From Pelagihabitans sp037969055 (GTDB lineage: Bacteria; Bacteroidota; Bacteroidia; Flavobacteriales; Flavobacteriaceae), in the NCBI GenBank assembly GCA_037969055.1, contig JBBKWR010000414.1, positions 1 to 8,267 of the forward strand: a DNA stretch of 8,267 nt, read 5' to 3'. The notes beneath the pieces were generated by a model. That model did not search any database. It had not been told where the DNA came from and saw only the letters and a program-made list of their open reading frames with translations. Positions within the stretch are counted from its first letter, which is position 1, and every line of letters begins with the position of its first letter. Below, in pieces: positions 1 through 3,649 of this stretch. A program made the position numbers and the translations under genes.

Positions 1-35
1 TTTAGACTTTAGACTTTAGACTTTAGACTTTAACC
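1..35 (+). repeat. TTTAGAC heptamer tandem array (partial, cut by window edge)
   Basis: Four perfect TTTAGAC units occupy 1-28, and a fifth, degenerate unit (TTTAACC) ends at 35. The array begins at the window edge, so its true length is unknown. It has the same unit and the same orientation as the large array at 3054-3221, and like that array it stops just upstream of a plus-strand start codon, 18 bases before the ATG at 54. It is not a CRISPR: units are directly adjacent with no spacers. Similar short heptamer arrays occur in intergenic regions of other Bacteroidota as far as I recall; their function is not established. Confidence 0.9.
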
Positions 36-53
36 TAAATTAAAATTTGAGTT

Positions 54-440
54 ATGACAAACAGGGTAACCGGCTTGGGCGGTTTTTTCTTTAAGACCAA
101 AGACCCCGGCAAGATCAAAGAATGGTATAAAAATCATTTGGGCCTGAATACCGACCAATATGGATGCACCTTTTGGTGGAAGGACAAAGCGGGAAACGAT
201 TGTTCGACCCAATGGAGTCCAATGAAAGACGATACCCCCTATTTCGAGCCCAGTAAATCGCGTTTCATGATGAATTTTAGGGTCAAAAATTTGGTGGAGT
301 TATTGGAAGTACTGCGCAAGGAAGGTGTCACCGTGGTAGGCAAAATGGAAGAATTTGAATATGGTAAGTTTGGATGGATCTTAGACCCGGATGGCAACAA
401 ACTGGAACTTTGGGAACCGGTCGATAAAGCGTTTTTATGA
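54..440 (+). CDS. VOC-superfamily (glyoxalase/dioxygenase-fold) protein
   Basis: The 128-residue protein has two babbb-type halves. The first half spans about residues 5-60 (GGFFFKTKDP, then a helix with EWYKNHLGL). The second spans about residues 70-121 (FMMNFRVKNLVELLEVL, ending DPDGNKLELWEP). The DPDGN turn followed by LELWEP is the classic end of a VOC module, and Glu118 sits where such proteins usually place a metal ligand. One chain of this length normally works as a dimer in the cytosol. The reaction cannot be told: members include glyoxalase I, antibiotic-resistance binders, dioxygenases and the C-As lyase ArsI. It lacks the vicinal cysteine pair expected of ArsI and is separated from the ars genes by another gene and a terminator, so an arsenic role is not supported. 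The ATG at 54 follows the heptamer array by 18 bases. No Shine-Dalgarno sequence is evident. Confidence 0.88.
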   Translation: MTNRVTGLGGFFFKTKDPGKIKEWYKNHLGLNTDQYGCTFWWKDKAGNDCSTQWSPMKDDTPYFEPSKSRFMMNFRVKNLVELLEVLRKEGVTVVGKMEEFEYGKFGWILDPDGNKLELWEPVDKAFL

Positions 441-497
441 GTTAAAAATTATCATTACATTTAAATTGAAGTTTCAACCAACTAAAAACAAATAATT

Positions 498-932
498 ATG
501 TCTGAAGATAAAAAAGATTTAGGGGATAAAGCAGAAGATGCCTTCGACGGAGCCAAGGAATCTGCAAAAGAATTTGCAAAGGATGCCAAGGAGGCTGCAG
601 GCGATTTTGCGGAGGGAGCCAAGAAAACCGCACATGAGTTTACCGAAAATGCCAAAGAGGCCTTTGATAACGTAGGCGGTGAAAACAAAAAAATGCTAGC
701 AGGAATTTTGGCGATCGTTTTGGGTTCCCTTGGAATCCATAAGTTCATATTGGGTTACCAAAAAGAAGGCATCATCATGATTGCCGTGACACTGGTCTTG
801 GGCTTTTTCACTTGTGGTATTGGGGCTTCCCTAATGGGGATCGTAGGTCTGATCGAGGGCATTATTTATTTGACGAAATCTGATGCGGAGTTTTACAACA
901 CCTATCAAGTGGGCCGAAAACCATGGTTCTAA
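498..932 (+). CDS. TM2-domain membrane protein with LEA-like charged helical N-terminus
   Basis: This is a 144-residue, two-part protein. Residues 1-62 are charged, rich in Ala, Lys, Glu and Asp and nearly free of large hydrophobics. They show a loose 11-residue rhythm (AKEFAKDAKEA, then AEGAKKTAHEF, then ENAKEAF) like LEA or apolipoprotein amphipathic helices. Residues 64-130 are a TM2 domain: a Lys-Lys lead, a first membrane helix (about 66-86) containing LGSLGIHKFILG, a short turn, and a second helix (about 91-125) ending near an acidic and polar tail. The bacterial role of TM2 proteins is poorly known. The N-terminal helix could bind membrane surfaces or act as a desiccation/osmotic protectant; this is inference. 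The start ATG at 498 gives the full repeat region. A terminator-like hairpin follows directly, so the gene is probably transcribed separately from arsR. Confidence 0.88.
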   Translation: MSEDKKDLGDKAEDAFDGAKESAKEFAKDAKEAAGDFAEGAKKTAHEFTENAKEAFDNVGGENKKMLAGILAIVLGSLGIHKFILGYQKEGIIMIAVTLVLGFFTCGIGASLMGIVGLIEGIIYLTKSDAEFYNTYQVGRKPWF

Positions 933-938
933 ATCAAT

Positions 939-969
939 AAGTCTGATTTTTTTCCATCCGGCTTTTTTT
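939..969 (+). terminator. Rho-independent-type terminator after the TM2 gene
   Basis: AAGTCTGAT (939-947) can pair with ATCCGGCTT (956-964), giving nine positions with one T-G wobble and one T-C mismatch around an eight-base loop. A run of seven T (963-969) follows immediately. The hairpin begins seven bases after the stop codon. It separates the TM2 gene from the ars operon. The stem is imperfect, so the strength is uncertain. Confidence 0.6.
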
Positions 970-987
970 ATTATGATTAATATCGTA

Positions 988-999
988 ATATTGCAATAT
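988..999. promoter_or_regulatory. Putative ArsR operator palindrome
   Basis: ATATTGCAATAT at 988-999 is a perfect 12-base palindrome ending 11 bases before the arsR ATG. ArsR/SmtB repressors bind AT-rich dyads near their own promoters, so this is the natural autoregulatory site. Overlapping it, TAATATTG (986-993) matches the Bacteroidota -7 consensus TAnnTTTG at all but one defined base, although no convincing -33 TTG is seen upstream. The same full palindrome is not seen in front of arsC at 3230. Confidence 0.6.
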
Positions 1000-1010
1000 A
1001 CAAATATGTA

Positions 1011-1334
1011 ATGGGCCTCACAAAAACACATATATTCAATTCCGCACAAAATGAGCTGGCCGTAATCTTTAAGGTTTTGGCAAATCCTGCCCGTATTGCC
1101 ATTCTACAATACATCAGTGGGCAAAAAGCCTGTATATGTAACGACATTGTGGATGAAATCGGCCTGGCGCAACCCACTATTTCCCAACATCTAAAAGAAC
1201 TGAAAAGCATAGGATTGATCGAAGGGGAGATCGAGGGAAAGAATATATGTTACTGCATCAACTTGCATAAATGGAAAGAGGTACAGGAGATTTTAAACGC
1301 TTTCTTTGACAAAACGAAATTAAATTGTTGCTAA
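1011..1334 (+). CDS. arsR: ArsR/SmtB-family metalloregulatory repressor
   Basis: This 107-residue winged-helix protein has the usual ArsR length. Residues 15-35 (ELAVIFKVLANPARIAIL) are the family opening helix. QPTISQHLKELKSIGLI (about 54-70) is the recognition helix-turn-helix, and EGEIEGKNICYCI (71-83) is the beta-hairpin wing. Cysteine pairs at 41/43 (ACICND, matching the ELCVCD-type arsenite site in classical ArsR), at 80/82 in the wing, and at 106/107 as the last two residues are candidate As(III)/Sb(III) ligands. It should repress the operon and let go when arsenite binds. It is first in a run of four close genes: the next begins 12 bases downstream. A palindromic operator lies just upstream. 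Cadmium or zinc sensing is a less likely alternative given the CxC site and the neighbours. Confidence 0.93.
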   Translation: MGLTKTHIFNSAQNELAVIFKVLANPARIAILQYISGQKACICNDIVDEIGLAQPTISQHLKELKSIGLIEGEIEGKNICYCINLHKWKEVQEILNAFFDKTKLNCC

Positions 1335-1346
1335 TTATTATAGATT

Positions 1347-1841
1347 ATGAAAACAAATGAATTTTTACTCCTTTTAAAGGAACATCCAAACAAAAGTCTT
1401 CTTTTCGAATATAAAAACGGAAAGTTTGTGGCCCCAAACTACCATATCACAGAAGTGAAAAATATTACCGTTGACTCGGTGGATTGCGGGGCGGGAACCG
1501 ATTTCTGGAAAGAAACCATCATCCAGCTATGGGAGTCCCCAACTGAAAAAGAATCCAAAGACTATATGTCGGCTTATAAGGCCTTGGGGATATTGAACAA
1601 AGTGAACAGCATAAAACCCATGGACCAAGGGACAGAGGTGAAATTTGAATATAGCAACCCAGCTTTTCACACCGCACAACTTTTTGTGGATAGATTTGAA
1701 ATTCAAAACAACCAGTTGATCATCAAACTCGCCATTCAAAAAACCGACTGCAAGGCGAAAGATACTTGTGGCGTACCTGAAGAGGTGGGCGCCAAAATAG
1801 AAGTAGAGGCCTGTTGTACCCCGGAAAGTGGCTGTTGTTGA
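1347..1841 (+). CDS. DUF6428-like cysteine-tailed protein of arsenic operons
   Basis: This 164-residue soluble protein has no signal peptide or membrane segment. It resembles the uncharacterised family, annotated as DUF6428, that I recall next to arsR in Bacteroidota ars operons; this assignment is from memory. Residues 28-62 carry the likely conserved core (APNYHITEVKN, then VDCGAGTDFWKETIIQLWES). Cys47 lies in it. The last 30 residues are unusual, with cysteines at 135, 141, 156, 157, 163 and 164, ending in CCTPESGCC. Two vicinal pairs in a flexible tail would be a plausible soft-metal or arsenite chelating arm. The gene lies 12 bases after arsR and 36 bases before the membrane gene, so co-transcription under ArsR is expected. 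A cytosolic As(III) binder or metallochaperone is my inference, not a known function. Confidence 0.85.
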   Translation: MKTNEFLLLLKEHPNKSLLFEYKNGKFVAPNYHITEVKNITVDSVDCGAGTDFWKETIIQLWESPTEKESKDYMSAYKALGILNKVNSIKPMDQGTEVKFEYSNPAFHTAQLFVDRFEIQNNQLIIKLAIQKTDCKAKDTCGVPEEVGAKIEVEACCTPESGCC

Positions 1842-1877
1842 GATTCAAAAATTTCATAACTAAAAAATGATCGAGTA

Positions 1878-2450
1878 ATGGAAATCCTCTTTTATTTGGC
1901 CAGCATTTGCCTAGTATTGTTCATGATCCTTGCCACATATGATGGTTTCTATCTCCATATTTGGAAGTATGCCCTATTTAATAGGGAGGAAAGTATTTTC
2001 GAACATAAAACACATACCATCCGAGCCGTCTTGTTTCCGATTATCGTTTGGTTGTTGTTTATCAACGAAACAAGTTTGATCGGATTTTTAATTGGGATTT
2101 CCTTGGTCGCCTTAGATCTTGTCGTGCTCGGTATCGACGCGTATTCAGAAAAAGAAAGCCGCAGTTTTATGGGTGGACTTCCCAAATGGGAATACATCGT
2201 TCATTTATTTGCAAACGCCTTTCATTTTGCCGCAATCATTTTGGTGTTGGCACTAAAAACCAATATCATAGGGACGTCCATAATTTTTGTGGGGGAGCAG
2301 GCTGCATCCCCTGCCAAAGCGCTCTTTCAATTTATAAGCGTCAACGTAATTCCTGGAGCGGTATTCCTGGCCTTGGTCCATTATTTAATCATGATGGAAA
2401 AACCCAGATCAATCTGGAATACCTATCGGACAAAAATAAACTGTTGCTAA
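1878..2450 (+). CDS. Unrecognised polytopic membrane protein of the ars operon, terminal Cys-Cys
   Basis: This 190-residue protein is one I do not recognise. About five membrane segments are visible: roughly 3-25, 48-64, 66-89, 106-127 and 149-173. Polar residues cluster in and beside them: Asp22 and His27 after the first, an EHKTH motif at 42-46, a KWEYIVHL stretch at 103-110 with Glu105 and His109, then His116 and His168. The repeated His/Glu/Asp at membrane edges could coordinate a metal or form a transport path. The chain ends KINCC, matching the Cys-Cys ends of the two products before it. It lies 36 bases after the DUF6428-like gene, and its stop is one base before the next start. It is far too short for ArsB or ACR3 (about 350-430 residues). 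It could be a small exporter, an exporter subunit or a membrane metalloenzyme. The start overlaps the stop of a three-codon ORF (TAATG). Confidence 0.85.
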   Translation: MEILFYLASICLVLFMILATYDGFYLHIWKYALFNREESIFEHKTHTIRAVLFPIIVWLLFINETSLIGFLIGISLVALDLVVLGIDAYSEKESRSFMGGLPKWEYIVHLFANAFHFAAIILVLALKTNIIGTSIIFVGEQAASPAKALFQFISVNVIPGAVFLALVHYLIMMEKPRSIWNTYRTKINCC

Positions 2451-2451
2451 T

Positions 2452-2961
2452 ATGAATTCAGGGAACGACATAATTGTTAGAGCGATGCTTCCACAAGACT
2501 GGCAATCCGTTGCCATGATTTATGAAGAAGGCATCGCTACCGGGTTTGCCACCTTTGAAAAAAATATCCCTACCTACGATATTTGGGATAAGGCCCATAT
2601 GCCATCCTGCCGATTCGTCGCCGTCAAAGACGCCACTTTATTGGGCTGGGCCGCCCTCTCGCCCGTCTCTAGCAGATGTGTATACGGGGGCGTCGCCGAG
2701 GTAAGTGTATATGTGGCAAATGCTAGTAGGGGCATGGGGGTTGGTAGGCTTTTAATGGAAGCCGTGATTAAAGAAAGTGAGTCCGAAGGACTCTGGACCC
2801 TACAATCAGGCATTTTTCCGGAAAACGGGGGCAGCATCCGATTGCATGAAAAAATGGGGTTCCGATGTATAGGCAAAAGGGAACGGGTCGGAAAATTAGA
2901 CGGGGTCTGGAAAGATAACGTCCTCTTCGAAAGAAGAAGTAAAATAGTTGGCGTCAACTAA
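2452..2961 (+). CDS. arsN1: ArsN1/phosphinothricin-type GNAT N-acetyltransferase
   Basis: The 169-residue GNAT enzyme carries the signature of the phosphinothricin/arsinothricin acetyltransferase group. EGIATGFATFE (26-36) is the typical substrate-side motif. SSRCVYGGVAEVSVYV (73-88) is the central strand pair. ASRGMGVGRLL (91-101) is the acetyl-CoA pyrophosphate loop. FPENGGSIRLHEKMGF (122-137) and RERVGKLDGVWKDNVLFERRS (143-163) complete the C-terminal half. Enzymes of this group move an acetyl group from acetyl-CoA to the alpha-amino group of phosphinothricin or arsinothricin, which abolishes glutamine synthetase inhibition. Placement in an arsR operon favours the arsinothricin (ArsN1) reading over general phosphinothricin or methionine-sulfone acetylation. 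Only one base separates it from the preceding stop, implying translational coupling. The DNA after it has no terminator with a T-run, so transcription may continue toward arsC. Confidence 0.87.
   Translation: MNSGNDIIVRAMLPQDWQSVAMIYEEGIATGFATFEKNIPTYDIWDKAHMPSCRFVAVKDATLLGWAALSPVSSRCVYGGVAEVSVYVANASRGMGVGRLLMEAVIKESESEGLWTLQSGIFPENGGSIRLHEKMGFRCIGKRERVGKLDGVWKDNVLFERRSKIVGVN
2945..2960 (+). other. Small hairpin spanning the arsN1 stop codon
   Basis: TAGTTG (2945-2950) and CAACTA (2955-2960) form a perfect six-base stem with a GCGT tetraloop, and the stem contains most of the stop codon. An A-rich stretch, not a T-run, follows on the plus strand, so it is not a standard intrinsic terminator. 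It may slow a 3' exonuclease or be chance. Confidence 0.35.
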
Positions 2962-3053
2962 AAAATAAAATTGCATTTGCGGTCTGGGTAAGCGCAGACG
3001 AGATCTTGGGCCATAACCACCATGATCCTGATTCTTGATACTTCATATGTGAC
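2962..3053. other. Non-coding stretch between arsN1 and the heptamer array
   Basis: About 90 bases with no supportable ORF. It holds a five-base hairpin (GTCTG 2982-2986, CAGAC 2995-2999) without a T-run. At its 3' side it grades into array-like units: CCTGATT (3027-3033), CTTGATA (3034-3040) and CTTCATA (3041-3047), then TGTGAC, after which the regular array starts. No full ArsR palindrome is seen; only an isolated ATTGCA (2970-2975) recalls half of the upstream operator. Confidence 0.6.
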
Positions 3054-3221
3054 CTTTGACCTTAGACTTTAGACCTTAGACATATGACTTTAGACCTTTG
3101 ACCTTAGACCTTTTACTTTAGACCTTTGACCTTAGACCTTTGACTTTAGACTTTAGACCTTCGACTTTAGACTTTAGACCTTTGACTTTAGACTTTAGAC
3201 CTTTGACCTTTGACATTAGAC
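3054..3221 (+). repeat. 24-unit heptamer tandem array, consensus (C/T)TT(A/T)GAC
   Basis: From 3054 to 3221 the DNA divides without a gap into exactly 24 seven-base units. The main variants are TTTAGAC, CTTTGAC and CTTAGAC, with single ATATGAC, CTTTTAC, CTTCGAC and ATTAGAC units. Nearly every unit ends GAC. A 25th, decayed unit (CTTTATA, 3222-3228) touches the arsC start codon. Between 3145 and 3207 the units follow a higher-order TTTAGAC-TTTAGAC-CTTYGAC order, giving a 21-base period. No spacers, terminal inverted repeats or transposase are present. It shares unit and direction with the array at the window start. The stretch occupies where a promoter and leader for arsC would normally be. 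Confidence 0.95.
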
Positions 3222-3229
3222 CTTTATAC

Positions 3230-3649
3230 ATGAAAAACATTTTAGTCCTCTGTACCGGAAATTCTTGCCGTAGCCAAATGGCCCATGGGTATTTGAACAC
3301 GTTGCAACATAAATTGGCAACCGTATATAGCGCGGGTATTGAAACCCACGGCCTAAATAAGGGAGCGGTGGCCATCATGGCGGAAGACGGCATTGATATT
3401 ACGCATCATACCAGCAATAACGTGAACGAATACGATGGAATAGCATGGGACTTTATCATCACGGTTTGTGACCATGCGAAGGAAAATTGCCCCTATATTC
3501 CATCAAAAAATGCAAAACGGATCCACCGTAATTTCTTCGATCCTTCCAAAGTGGAGGGTACAACTGAAGAAAAACATGCGGCATTCTTGAAGGCTAGAAA
3601 TGAGATCAAGGAATTTTGTGCCGCCTTTATCAAAAAAGAACTGAATTAA
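3230..3649 (+). CDS. arsC: Thioredoxin-coupled arsenate reductase (LMW-PTP fold)
   Basis: The 139-residue protein reduces arsenate to arsenite in the cytosol and is recycled by thioredoxin. The P-loop is CTGNSCR at 8-14 (CX5R, nucleophile Cys8), followed by SQMAHG. The second and third redox cysteines are Cys80 and Cys87 in VCDHAKENCP, spaced as in the Staphylococcus-type enzyme, so the full three-cysteine relay is present. FFDPSK (102-107) supplies the catalytic Asp104 loop. I chose the ATG at 3230 because MKNILVLCTGN is the family N-terminus. A longer reading from a TTG at 3140 would add 30 residues made only of heptamer-array translation (TLDFRPL repeats) and is rejected. It is the last ars gene, separated from arsN1 by 268 bases. 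Its stop overlaps the stop of the convergent gene by a few bases. Confidence 0.95.
   Translation: MKNILVLCTGNSCRSQMAHGYLNTLQHKLATVYSAGIETHGLNKGAVAIMAEDGIDITHHTSNNVNEYDGIAWDFIITVCDHAKENCPYIPSKNAKRIHRNFFDPSKVEGTTEEKHAAFLKARNEIKEFCAAFIKKELN

Noticed and set aside
54..440. VOC protein as the C-As lyase ArsI
   Set aside because: No vicinal cysteine pair, only two isolated cysteines (38 and 50), and a TM2 gene plus a terminator separate it from the ars operon.
2048..2455. Open frame of 135 codons overlapping the membrane gene
   Set aside because: It is a +1-type shadow frame with Arg/Cys-rich composition and no recognisable domain. The membrane gene frame has coherent hydrophobic segments.
2982..2999. 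GTCTG/CAGAC hairpin as a terminator after arsN1
   Set aside because: Only five pairs and no T-run follows, so it does not fit an intrinsic terminator.
3054..3221. CRISPR array
   Set aside because: Units are seven bases and directly adjacent, with no spacers and no cas genes nearby.
3054..3221. Array as a set of promoters (TTTG and TA-TTTG elements)
   Set aside because: Units contain TTTG, but no exact TAnnTTTG arises; the closest spacing in the array is TA, four bases, TTTG.
3140..3229. N-terminal extension of ArsC from a TTG
   Set aside because: The extra 30 residues are pure array translation, and the family N-terminus MKNILVLCTGN begins exactly at the ATG at 3230.
3118..3393. Minus-strand open frame with a Lys/Ser/Val-rich repeat tail (KSKVKGL)
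   Set aside because: It is the heptamer array read backwards plus the complement of arsC. Repeats whose length is not a multiple of three stay open by their unit order, and the rest overlaps a clear conserved gene.
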